From positions 61,786 through 125,785 of the forward strand of contig NZ_JAIQDG010000032.1 of the NCBI RefSeq assembly GCF_020037125.1: a stretch of DNA of 64,000 bases, read 5' to 3'. Positions 39,759-51,721 of the stretch are shown here, in pieces (the first letter of the stretch is position 1; each line of letters opens with the position of its first letter). A model generated the notes under the pieces. That model was not told where the DNA came from. It did not search any database and was given only the letters and a program-made list of their open reading frames with translations. This DNA comes from Myxococcus sp. RHSTA-1-4. Lineage in GTDB: Bacteria; Myxococcota; Myxococcia; Myxococcales; Myxococcaceae. The translations under genes were made by a program, and so were the position numbers.

Positions 39759-41315
39759 TCAGAGGCCGGCCACCTTCGACGCGCTCGTCACTGTGTAGGC
39801 CAGTGAAAGCTCCTGCTGCGAGCGGGGGGGCGCGGTCAGCTCGAAGCGGATGATGCCGTCCTCGCTGACGCGGGCCGGGGCCGGCTTCGTGCCCTCCCTC
39901 AACAGCATCACCTCCACGGACTCCACCTCGGAGACGGGCATCCGCTCCTCCAGGGCCACCGTCTCCGGACGGGCGCCCATGTTGGAGAGGTACAGCCGCA
40001 CCCGCTGCGTGCGCACGCGGCGTCCAGTGAGGCGGCTCGTCTCCATCTCTTCTTCGTCCCTGCGCGCCACTCGCAGCGCGTCCTCGCTGCCGAAGCCCAG
40101 CTTCACCCGCTCGCTCCTGCCGGTGAAGCGGAGCTGCGCGCGGCCCACGTAGCCGCCGGAGCGCACCAGGTCCACCGGCCCCGCCAGCAGCACGGACGGG
40201 CCCGTGTTGTCGAAGCGCGCCACCCGGTGCACCAGCGGCGACTGCTCCGGGCAGGCCAGCAGCTCGGAGGCCGCGGACGCGGTGAAGCGGAACAGCGGCA
40301 CGCGGTGCGGCTCACCGTCGGGCGGCACGGTGGCGCGGTGCTGCGCCGCAAGCGTCAGTGCCTCGCCGCCGTCGTCCATGCCGGGCAGGGCCTCCTCGCG
40401 CCGGGCCGCGCCGCCCTCGCCCGTGGTCTGGATGACCTCCTCGCGGATGGCCACCTCCACCACCTGCTTCTCGCGCTCCGTCTTGTCGCGCAGCGACAGC
40501 CAGTCCTCCACCAGCCGCGGCGGCGAGGCGCCCAGCGTGGGCCGCGCCGTGGAGAAGGCCAGCTCCGCGTCCTTCCACTCCTCCTCCGTGCGCTGCCACA
40601 CCACGGCCTCGCACTCCAGCGTCACCGTCTCGCCCCGCTCCCCGCGCTCCAGCGTGGCGCGGTAGGCCGGGCGCCAGGCCGCGCAGGGCACCAGGTAGGT
40701 GAGGGACAGCGTGGCCGAGCCGCCCGCGGGATGGCCCACCTCCAGCTCGGCGTGCACGTCGAGCCGCGGCTCCTCCTGCTCGGTGGCCGCCAGCGCGCTC
40801 CGCGCTTCCTGGAGACGCTCCCGGCCCCGGATGACCTCGCGGTTCGACGCGCGGAGCGCCGTGCCCGCCGCGTCCAGCTCGCGCCGGATGGTGGCCAGCT
40901 GCTCCCGCCATACGTCCGGGCGGTCCTGGCCGCTCCCCGCATCCTCGGCAATGGCGCGCAGCACGTCGTCATGGGCGTGGGAGAGCAGGGTGTACCGGTG
41001 CCGCCGCCGCTCCTCCTCCGCCTCGGCGCGCCGCTGCTCCTGCTCCAGCTCCGCCACGCGCCGGCCCAGCTCCGTGCGGTGCTCGCGCTGGGCCTCGGGG
41101 CGGTAGGGCTTCAATGCGCGGCGGATGCGCGCCTGCGATACGGTGCCGCCGGCCAGCTTCGCCTGCAGGGAGCGGTCCACCGCCAGCGGTGACAGCCCCT
41201 CGATGACCAGCCGCTGCGCTCCGGTGGCGAGCGGCACCTCGCCGCGCCGCTCGATGAGCGCCCGGTCCTCGAGGACGGTGACCTTGACCACGGGCAGGGT
41301 AAGGGGGGCGCCCAT
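39759..41315 (-). CDS. DUF4139 protein, second of a coupled pair
   Basis: ATG 41315 (518 residues) lies 5 bases after GGAGG and overlaps the stop of the upstream gene (TGATG); an ATG one codon earlier overlaps by four bases. The N-terminal part is a DUF4140-like beta domain (VTVLEDRALIERRGEVPLAT) followed by a coiled coil (about 90-190), then the DUF4139 domain (SLTYLVPCAAWRPAYRATLE). Relatives include the MuiA 'mucoidy inhibitor' family. No signal peptide is visible, so it is probably cytoplasmic. The biochemical function of the family is not known. It is translationally coupled to a second DUF4139 protein. Confidence 0.85.
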   Translation of the reverse strand: MGAPLTLPVVKVTVLEDRALIERRGEVPLATGAQRLVIEGLSPLAVDRSLQAKLAGGTVSQARIRRALKPYRPEAQREHRTELGRRVAELEQEQRRAEAEEERRRHRYTLLSHAHDDVLRAIAEDAGSGQDRPDVWREQLATIRRELDAAGTALRASNREVIRGRERLQEARSALAATEQEEPRLDVHAELEVGHPAGGSATLSLTYLVPCAAWRPAYRATLERGERGETVTLECEAVVWQRTEEEWKDAELAFSTARPTLGASPPRLVEDWLSLRDKTEREKQVVEVAIREEVIQTTGEGGAARREEALPGMDDGGEALTLAAQHRATVPPDGEPHRVPLFRFTASAASELLACPEQSPLVHRVARFDNTGPSVLLAGPVDLVRSGGYVGRAQLRFTGRSERVKLGFGSEDALRVARRDEEEMETSRLTGRRVRTQRVRLYLSNMGARPETVALEERMPVSEVESVEVMLLREGTKPAPARVSEDGIIRFELTAPPRSQQELSLAYTVTSASKVAGL

Positions 41316-43558
41316 CATGTCCTCCGGTTTCCGCCCCCGAGCATCTTGCTCGCGGGGATCTTCACGGTCCACGTCGCCTTCAGCGTCTGGGCCTCACCGG
41401 GCTGGAGCACCACGCGCCATGCACGCTCTCCCTCCACCGGGTCCTCGCCGGGAAGCGGCGTGCGCTTCTGCCACACCGGCGCCACCTCCATCTCCTCCAC
41501 CTTGATGTCCTTCTCCGAGCCGGAGGGCACCGCGGGCACGCGCTCGCAGACCTCCACCAGCACGCGGTTGGACAGCCGGTTGGCCAGCTCCACCGACACG
41601 TGGTGCGTCAGCATCGTCGCGCCACCGAAGATGCCGCCGGTGGCCTCATCGAAGCGCGTGTTGCGCGCCACCTTGATGGACTCCTCCACGCCCAGGCCCA
41701 GACGCTGGGTCGACCCGGGCGCCATGGTGGGCAGGGGGGACGTCATCAGGAACTCGTCGCCGAGCGTGACGTCCACCGGCCCGGCCAGCAGCGGGTAGGG
41801 CGTCCGGTTCTCCACGCGCACCGTCCGGAAGGCGCGGGCCTCCACCGACGGCACGCAGACGTACTCGGCGGACAGGCCCACCGGCACCGACAGCACCGGT
41901 ATCGTGTGCCACACCCCGTCCGAGGGAACGTCCGCGCGCGCCTCCACGTCGAAGCGCGCGTCGAAGTGCGGCGAGGACTTGCGCGGGGGCACGGACCAGG
42001 CGGGCGGCGGTGCCTGCCAGATGGTGGACACCTCCTGCTCGCTCACGGCGACGAGCGCGGCGATGTCGATGTGGACGTGAACCGCCGCCAGCGCCAGCAA
42101 TTCGCGGGTGACGAAGGCGGGGCGGGGGCGCAGACGGCCACGGGCACCAGGGTCGTCCGCGGGCGCCAGCTCCAGCCGGTCATAGTCCAGCAGCGCGTCG
42201 GAGGGCTCCAGCCGCGCGGCCTGACGCTCCTCGAGGGCCCCACCGTCGGCGCCCGCCCCTCCGCCACCGGGGGCGAAAGCGGCGGCCTCCGCCTCCTCCT
42301 CGGGCGCTTCCATGAGGTCCATTCCGCCCAGGTCCATCGACCTCGAAGGGGCCCCGCCCCGCTTCTTCATCTTGGGCGCCTCGGAACGGGAACGGGCCGG
42401 GAGGGCGCCGGCCGACCGGGCAGGCCGGGCCGCGGAAGCCGGGGCCATGGGCGGTGGCGGCGCCATGGACGGCGGCGGGGGAACGTTCTGGAACGAGCCG
42501 GTGGGCGACATCAGCTCGTCCCGGTCGACGGGGCGACGCTCGGCGTACGTGTCCATGAGCGGCTCCGCCGCCGGCTTCTCGGCGACGGCCTGCGGCGCGG
42601 GAACGGGCGCGGGCGGCTCGGGCTTCGGAGGGAGGCGGGTGGCGTCGTAGCCGGAGAACAGCTCGTCCAGTCCGGGCGGGGGCTCGCGCCAGCCGGAGCG
42701 GGCCGGAGGTGGCTGGCGGCGGCCGATGCGCAGCGCCTTCAGCTCCGGCACCTCCGCGCGCCGGTCCAGGTCCGCGGTGGAGACGGACAGCCGCACTCCC
42801 GTCCAGTCCTCGCCGGTGCGCTGGAGGACGGAGGCGCGCATCCGCAGCGTGCCTTCCTCCAGCGTGCGCGGCAGCTTCAGGTCATAGGTGGGGACCCACC
42901 GCGCGCCCGGCACGGCGTACTCGAGCGCGAGCTTCGCGCCCTGCTCCACGGGCATGGCCTCGGACAGGGTGAGGATGGCGGCGCGGTAGACGCGGGCACG
43001 CTGGCCTCGCAGCGCCGTGGAGGCCTCGTTCAGGCGCTGCCGGCGAAGCTCCACCTCGGCCTCGGCGTCGCGCTTCTGGCGCTCCAGGTCCAGCCTCCGC
43101 TCGTTGAGGAGTCCCGTCTCCGAGTCGACCAGGGACGTGAGCGACAGCATCGCGGCCAGCGGGGCGCCTCGCGGCTGGAAGTCGTCCTTCTTTCGCGGTG
43201 GGAACGCGAACGAGAGCTTCGTCACCGCGCCCAGGTCGCGATTCACCCTGAGCAGGGCCGCCGACACCTCGTCGAGCCGGGCCTGAGCCTCTTCCAGCGC
43301 GCGCTGCTCGGCGGGGACGTCCACCTCGGGTGGAAGCTGGACGTCGAAGGCGGGCCGGAGGTCTCGCACCACGAGCCCCGGGGGGCCTTGCAGCACGGAC
43401 GCTCGCAGCGAGCCGGTGCGCAGCGACAGCGGCAGGCCGTTGATGCGCACCTGCGTGGGAAGGCGGCCACCTTCCGTCAGCACGGTGGCCACGCGAGTAC
43501 AGAGCGCACCCTCCGCGTGGACGGTGACCGCATCCAGGATGGACGGCACGACGAGCAT
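41315..43558 (-). CDS. DUF4139 protein, first of a coupled pair
   Basis: The ATG is preceded by AGGGGGG. The 747-residue protein begins ILDAVTVHAEGALCTRVATV (DUF4140-like), has a coiled-coil stretch at about 85-190, a DUF4139 start (LALEYAVPGARWVPTYDLKL), then a long disordered insertion at about 280-450 rich in Pro, Ala and Met (PPPPSMAPPPPMAPA), and finally the C-terminal half of DUF4139 (AEYVCVPSVEARAFRTVRVE, PLLAGPVDVTLGD). The insertion splits the DUF4139 domain. No signal peptide is visible. The two genes probably arose by duplication and act as a complex. Confidence 0.85.
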   Translation of the reverse strand: MLVVPSILDAVTVHAEGALCTRVATVLTEGGRLPTQVRINGLPLSLRTGSLRASVLQGPPGLVVRDLRPAFDVQLPPEVDVPAEQRALEEAQARLDEVSAALLRVNRDLGAVTKLSFAFPPRKKDDFQPRGAPLAAMLSLTSLVDSETGLLNERRLDLERQKRDAEAEVELRRQRLNEASTALRGQRARVYRAAILTLSEAMPVEQGAKLALEYAVPGARWVPTYDLKLPRTLEEGTLRMRASVLQRTGEDWTGVRLSVSTADLDRRAEVPELKALRIGRRQPPPARSGWREPPPGLDELFSGYDATRLPPKPEPPAPVPAPQAVAEKPAAEPLMDTYAERRPVDRDELMSPTGSFQNVPPPPSMAPPPPMAPASAARPARSAGALPARSRSEAPKMKKRGGAPSRSMDLGGMDLMEAPEEEAEAAAFAPGGGGAGADGGALEERQAARLEPSDALLDYDRLELAPADDPGARGRLRPRPAFVTRELLALAAVHVHIDIAALVAVSEQEVSTIWQAPPPAWSVPPRKSSPHFDARFDVEARADVPSDGVWHTIPVLSVPVGLSAEYVCVPSVEARAFRTVRVENRTPYPLLAGPVDVTLGDEFLMTSPLPTMAPGSTQRLGLGVEESIKVARNTRFDEATGGIFGGATMLTHHVSVELANRLSNRVLVEVCERVPAVPSGSEKDIKVEEMEVAPVWQKRTPLPGEDPVEGERAWRVVLQPGEAQTLKATWTVKIPASKMLGGGNRRT

Positions 43559-43671
43559 GAGCCCCCCTCACCCGAAGAAGAGGGGCACACCCTAGTCGAG
43601 ATGGGCGGTGGAAATCATTCCCTCCGGACTCTTCGTCCAGGGCCACCCAGCCGGCGCCGGTGGCGCGCCGA

Positions 43672-44226
43672 TCAGCTCGCGTCCTGCCTGGCAACGGGCG
43701 TGGCCGTGGGCGCGGGCTCCGGTGCCATGTCCCGGCCCAGGCAGTCCTGGCCCTCGGCGGGGCCTCGCGTGGTGTGCGGGCGGTACTCCCAGTGCCACGG
43801 CTCCGAGGCCACGGTGCGCCGGAAGCCGAAGCGGCACGCGTGGGAGGTGAGCCACTCATATGTGAACGAGGTGACGCCTCCCACGACGAGGTCCACCGCG
43901 AGGCCTCGCTGGTGGTTGGAGCGGCCGGGCCGCGCCGCCTTCGGCCCCAGTCCCTTGCGATAGCGCTCGTACAGCCAGCGCTGCTCCCTCCGCGAGCGGT
44001 AGCCGCTGGTGACACGCAGGAACACGCCCTCCTCGCGCGCCCGCGCGCTCATGCGCTGGAACGCGGCGGCGGCGGCATGATGGAGCAGCTCGCCGCCCTT
44101 GAGGCGGACGAACTTCGTGCTCTTCGCCTTCGGCCTTCGAAGCTTCTTCGCTTCTCCGGCGAGGGCGGCGGGCGCGATCAGACACACGAGGATGAGGACA
44201 CCCCAGCGGAGAAACGCGAGCGGCAT
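43672..44226 (-). CDS. exported VanY/M15B-type D,D-carboxypeptidase
   Basis: The 184-residue protein has a signal peptide (MPLAFLRWGVLILVCLIAPA, cleavage near ALA) and the M15B peptidase motifs: SGYRSRREQ (74-82), the zinc pair His105 and Asp112 in SNHQRGLAVDL, catalytic Glu142 and zinc His145 in SEPWHWEY. It would trim D-Ala-D-Ala or related peptides of peptidoglycan in the periplasm. A 30-residue Pro-rich tail follows. No vancomycin-resistance genes are nearby, so this is a general wall enzyme. Confidence 0.9.
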   Translation of the reverse strand: MPLAFLRWGVLILVCLIAPAALAGEAKKLRRPKAKSTKFVRLKGGELLHHAAAAAFQRMSARAREEGVFLRVTSGYRSRREQRWLYERYRKGLGPKAARPGRSNHQRGLAVDLVVGGVTSFTYEWLTSHACRFGFRRTVASEPWHWEYRPHTTRGPAEGQDCLGRDMAPEPAPTATPVARQDAS

Positions 44227-44310
44227 GTTGGATTCCGGCCGGTTGGCCAGGACATGACTCTCTCTCGTCCATTCCCGGAGGCAAGCAGGCGGGGAGGCGG
44301 GCGATTGCCT

Positions 44311-44715
44311 TCAGAACAGTCGGAGCTGCGCGTCCGGCGCGCTCCCGGGACGCCGCGGGAGCGTCTGGAAGCCATGGGCGCGGGCCCACTCCTCGCTGGG
44401 CCCCGCCCAGTGGTGCGCGTCCATCCGCACGTGGCCGCGCTCGTCGAACGCGACACCCTCCGCTTCCAGCAACTCACGCTGGCCGTGGCCCGACGTGCTG
44501 ATGCCTCCAGTGCGGTTGATGATGCGCTGCCACGGCACCGTCCGGGCGCGTGCGCCGAGCGCGCCCAGCGCATGGCCCACGATGCGGGCATCGCAGCCGT
44601 CTCCGACGATGGTGGCGATGTCGCCATACGTGGCCACCTGGCCGTGCGGCACCTGCTCGGCGACGGTGTAGATGCGCTCGTAGAGCTCGCGCTCGTCGCG
44701 CGGTGGCGTGGACAT
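44311..44715 (-). CDS. alkyltransferase-like (ATL) DNA-repair protein
   Basis: ATG 44715 with GGAGG 5 bases upstream gives 134 residues. It is the DNA-binding half of O6-alkylguanine transferases, including VPHGQVATYGDIA and the active-site segment TVPWQRIINRTGGIS. Trp62 replaces the alkyl-accepting Cys of PCHR, which defines ATL proteins. They bind O6-alkylguanine and direct it to nucleotide excision repair instead of removing it. The C-terminus is unusually long (about 30 residues, ending QLRLF). Confidence 0.93.
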   Translation of the reverse strand: MSTPPRDERELYERIYTVAEQVPHGQVATYGDIATIVGDGCDARIVGHALGALGARARTVPWQRIINRTGGISTSGHGQRELLEAEGVAFDERGHVRMDAHHWAGPSEEWARAHGFQTLPRRPGSAPDAQLRLF

Positions 44716-44837
44716 GGCGCCCTCCTGGCCCGTGAAGGTCTCCCCGGCGGAATGCCGTGTAATGGGTTGGGCGTCAAGGGCACAACCGGGCGGGTGGGGT
44801 CTCCTGGACGTCCCGCGTCCAATGGAGTGTCCGGACG

Positions 44838-45368
44838 TCAGCCGCTCCGGGAGCCCAGCCCGGTGGCCTCGCCCGAGCGCAGCCGCTCGTGCAGCGTCTC
44901 CGTCAGCAGGTACCAGAACTGCACGTTGCCGAAGCTCAGGATGTCGCCGTCGCGCAGCACCGCCTCGCGTCCGCCCAGCGTCCGCGCGTTGAGGAAGGTG
45001 CCGTTGGTGGAGCCCAGGTCCTGCACGGTGCAGCGCTGCTGGGCTTCGTTCCAGCGCAGCTCCGCGTGCATCTTGGAGACGGACGGGTCGTCGATGACCA
45101 GGTCGCAGTCCATGCGCCGGCCGATGCGCAGCCGGTCCGTGGCCGCCAGCGGAGGCAGCGTGGCCACCCGCAGGTGTTCGAATTCGAACAGCAATGACAG
45201 CATTCCCTGCTCGATGACTTCGGGCGAGGCCATGTGCGTGGGAGCGAGCACGGCCGTGGCGGCCTCGGACGGTGGGCGCTGGATAAGCGCGAAGGGCCCG
45301 AGTTGCTGCTTGAAGGTGGAGGTAGGCAGGGTGGCGGCGAGCGCGCGCAGTTCCTGGACGGACAGCAC
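44838..45368 (-). CDS. FHA-domain protein
   Basis: A GTG start at 45368 gives 176 residues. A variable first 75 residues precede an FHA domain at about 80-160 with the phosphothreonine-binding marks LRIGRRMDCDLVIDDPSVSKMHAEL and LGSTNGTFLN. No kinase, membrane or secretion domain is attached. It is presumably a phosphoprotein adaptor, a very common type in myxobacteria, which have many Ser/Thr kinases. It is divergent from greA. Confidence 0.85.
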   Translation of the reverse strand: MLSVQELRALAATLPTSTFKQQLGPFALIQRPPSEAATAVLAPTHMASPEVIEQGMLSLLFEFEHLRVATLPPLAATDRLRIGRRMDCDLVIDDPSVSKMHAELRWNEAQQRCTVQDLGSTNGTFLNARTLGGREAVLRDGDILSFGNVQFWYLLTETLHERLRSGEATGLGSRSG

Positions 45369-45434
45369 GCGGGCAGCCTACCGGGTCGCGAGGCGTGCGC
45401 ACAGTGCGGCCGACGATTCCCTGTACGGGTTTCA

Positions 45435-45464
45435 TTGACCAACTTGTCAGTCGTTCCCTACATT
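45435..45464 (+). promoter_or_regulatory. likely sigma-70-type promoter for greA
   Basis: TTGACC (45435-45440) is separated by 18 bases from TACATT (45459-45464). Both boxes are close to the -35/-10 consensus and stand out from the GC-rich surroundings. Transcription would start near 45472, about 80 bases before greA. Confidence 0.5.
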
Positions 45465-45552
45465 GGGGCTTTCGTGGTGGGGGCCGGGCTCCGGGAGGAG
45501 CGCCGGCCCTCGATTTATTGAACCTGGGAGTGGTGGAACCAAGGAGCTGTCG

Positions 45553-46071
45553 ATGGCAAGCGGGAGCGACAACATCCCGATGACCCCGTCCGGACTGCGC
45601 AAGCTGAAGGAGGAGCTGAAGCACCTCCAGTCCGTGGAGCGGGGGAAGATCTCGCGCGAGATCGAGGTCGCCCGCGCCCATGGCGACCTGCGCGAGAACG
45701 CCGAGTACCACGCGGCGAAGGAGAAGCAGTCGCACATCGAGGGCCGCATCCTGGACCTCAATGACTGGATTGCGCGCGCGGAGGTCATTGACCCCGCCAA
45801 ACTGGGTGGCGACAAGGTCGTCTTCGGTGCGACCGTGGACCTCGTGGACACGGAGACGGACAAGCCCGTGACGTACCGCATCGTGGGCGAGCTGGAGGCC
45901 GACCTGAAGAAGCGGTGGATCGCCGTCACCTCGCCGGTGGCCCGCGCGCTGATTGGCAAGAAGGTGGGCGACATCGCCACCGTGCAGAGCCCGGGCGGCA
46001 CGCGCGAGCTGGAGGTCACGAAGATCCGCTTCGAGGACCCGGACGACGGCACGCCGGCCGGAGAGAGCTGA
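45553..46071 (+). CDS. greA: transcription elongation factor GreA
   Basis: ATG 45553 has AAGGAG 6 bases upstream and gives 172 residues. The N-terminal coiled coil carries the conserved acidic tip (REIEVARAHGDLRENAEYHA), and the C-terminal domain ends with IGKKVGDIATVQSPGG. GreA stimulates RNA polymerase to cleave backtracked transcripts. The protein is slightly longer than E. coli GreA (about 158 residues) because of short N- and C-terminal tails. It is monocistronic: a promoter-like element stands before it and a strong terminator after it. Confidence 0.96.
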   Translation: MASGSDNIPMTPSGLRKLKEELKHLQSVERGKISREIEVARAHGDLRENAEYHAAKEKQSHIEGRILDLNDWIARAEVIDPAKLGGDKVVFGATVDLVDTETDKPVTYRIVGELEADLKKRWIAVTSPVARALIGKKVGDIATVQSPGGTRELEVTKIRFEDPDDGTPAGES

Positions 46072-46094
46072 GCCGATTTCCCTTCGGGGAGCTG

Positions 46095-46135
46095 CCGGGG
46101 GAGCGGGCACGGGCTCGCTCCCCCGGTCTCGTTTT
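46095..46135 (+). terminator. rho-independent terminator after greA
   Basis: CCGGGGGAGCG (46095-46105) pairs with CGCTCCCCCGG (46116-46126) around a 10-base loop and is followed by TCTCGTTTT. Stem and T-run make this the most typical terminator in the window. Confidence 0.85.
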
Positions 46136-46163
46136 CTGGGAGACGTCACCCCTGTTCCGTAGG

Positions 46164-46183
46164 ATGAGCGACGAGACCCGCGC

Positions 46184-46187
<4 letters not shown>
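46164..46187 (+). CDS. 7-codon mini-ORF overlapping the recG start
   Basis: ATG 46164 encodes MSDETRA and stops with a TGA that shares two bases with the recG GTG (GTGA), in another frame. An AGG lies just before it. Translation of this leader could deliver ribosomes to the recG GTG, which has no obvious ribosome site of its own. Confidence 0.35.
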
Positions 46188-49015
<2,828 letters not shown>

Positions 49016-49028
49016 CTACTGTCATCCC

Positions 49029-49667
49029 ATGGGCGATTGGGGACGTGCTCGATTCCTGGCCGACCGGGGCATCCGCGACCGGCGCGTGCTGGAGGCGATT
49101 GCCCGGCTGGAGCGCTCCGACTTCGTCCCGGAGCCTGCGCGCGGCGAGGCCATCGCGGACGTGCCCCTGCCCATCGGCCACGGGCAGACCATCAGCCAGC
49201 CCTACGTCGTGGCGCTGATGACCGAGGCACTCCAGCTCAAGGGACATGAGCGCGTGCTGGAGATAGGGACGGGGTCCGGCTACCAGACGGCGGTGCTCGC
49301 GCTGCTCTGCCGCGAGGTGTACACGGTGGAAATCGTCCCGCAGCTCGCCCTCTCGGCACGCAGGCTGCTGCGGCGGCTGGGCTTCGAGAACGTGTACTTC
49401 CGGTGCGGGGACGGCTCGCTGGGCTGGCCCGAGCAGGCGCCCTTCGATGACATCCTCGCCGCCGCCGCCCCCAGCGAGGTGCCCCTGGCGCTGCTGGCCC
49501 AGCTCCGGCGGGGCGGGCGCATGGTCCTCCCCGTGGGGCCCCTGGGGGGCGCCCAGGAATTGCTTCGAATCCAGCGCTCCCGGAAGGAGGGGGAGCTGCC
49601 CACCGTCGAGCGCCTGCTGTCGGTGCGCTTCGTCCCCATGACGGGGCAGGCCCATCCCACCGGGTGA
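49029..49667 (+). CDS. pcm: protein-L-isoaspartate O-methyltransferase
   Basis: The 212-residue length and motifs match the family: IGHGQTISQPYVVALM (about 51-66), the SAM loop LEIGTGSGYQTAVLA, VYTVEIVPQL and PFDDILAAAAP. It methylates abnormal isoaspartyl residues so that aged proteins can be repaired. It begins 13 bases after recG and may be cotranscribed with it. Confidence 0.95.
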   Translation: MGDWGRARFLADRGIRDRRVLEAIARLERSDFVPEPARGEAIADVPLPIGHGQTISQPYVVALMTEALQLKGHERVLEIGTGSGYQTAVLALLCREVYTVEIVPQLALSARRLLRRLGFENVYFRCGDGSLGWPEQAPFDDILAAAAPSEVPLALLAQLRRGGRMVLPVGPLGGAQELLRIQRSRKEGELPTVERLLSVRFVPMTGQAHPTG

Positions 49668-49774
49668 GAGCGGCTTGGGTGGGGGCTGACCCGCCGCCAG
49701 CCTGCCCGCACGCCCATGGAGGGTCGGAAGTCGCGTTGCTCCCGAGAGCGGCGGCCCGCTAACGTTCGCGCACC

Positions 49775-50344
49775 ATGATCATCTGCCCGCTGTGTGACCA
49801 CGTTCAGCCCGAGGGGACCGAGTGCGACGTCTGTGGCCGGGTCTTCCCCGCGCCCGCGCCCGACGCGGCTCCCGTGGCGCCGCTGGCGGAGCTGGAGCTG
49901 ACGCCCCACGCGGGCGGCCGCGCGCCGGTGCAGGTCGCCGCGCTGCCCGAGCTGGACCAGACACGCCAGAAGGCGGGCCCGGACCTTCCGGCCCAGGTGG
50001 TGCCCGACCTGGAGCTGACGCGCGCGGGGGACACCGGTGCCGTGCCGGTGGCGCCCCTGCTGGAGCTGGACACCGGCCGCGCGCAGGACGATGGCGTGCG
50101 CACCGCCGCCCCCACGGGCGCCGTCGTCTGCCGGTACTGCCGCAACGTGCAGGCGGATGGGTTGCTCTGCGACCGCTGTGGCATGCGGCTGCCCCGGGCG
50201 CGCCCGGCGGCGAACGCGGTGGCCGGTGCGAAGCGCCCCGGCGGGGACGATGAGCAGTGGACGGCCTGCCCCACGTGCCATACGCCGGTGCGGCCCGGGA
50301 AGGCCTGCGCGGAGTGCGGGACACGTTCCCAGGCGGAGGCTTGA
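49775..50344 (+). CDS. protein with multiple zinc-ribbon knuckles
   Basis: The 189-residue protein carries three zinc-ribbon-like units: CPLCDHVQPEGTECDVCG at the start, CRYCRNVQADGLLCDRCG near the middle, and CPTCHTPVRPGKACAECG near the end, each a CxxC...CxxC pair. The first and second are separated by a Pro/Ala/Glu/Leu-rich spacer with repeated 'LELT/LELD' units. There is no membrane segment. It probably binds zinc and other proteins or nucleic acid; the role is unknown. It ends 6 bases before thrC, so it is cotranscribed with threonine synthase. Confidence 0.85.
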   Translation: MIICPLCDHVQPEGTECDVCGRVFPAPAPDAAPVAPLAELELTPHAGGRAPVQVAALPELDQTRQKAGPDLPAQVVPDLELTRAGDTGAVPVAPLLELDTGRAQDDGVRTAAPTGAVVCRYCRNVQADGLLCDRCGMRLPRARPAANAVAGAKRPGGDDEQWTACPTCHTPVRPGKACAECGTRSQAEA

Positions 50345-50350
50345 GGACCC

Positions 50351-51676
<1,326 letters not shown>

Positions 51677-51689
51677 GCAGGTCCACCGA

Positions 51690-51715
51690 GGGGGCCCCGT
51701 GGAGCCGGGGCCCTC
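51690..51715. terminator. hairpin between convergent thrC and ribBA
   Basis: A 10-bp stem with one G-T pair (51690-51699 with 51706-51715) and loop TGGAGC lies 13 bases after the thrC stop and a few bases from the ribBA stop on the other strand. It is well placed as a shared terminator. Confidence 0.7.
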
Positions 51716-51721
51716 CGTGCC

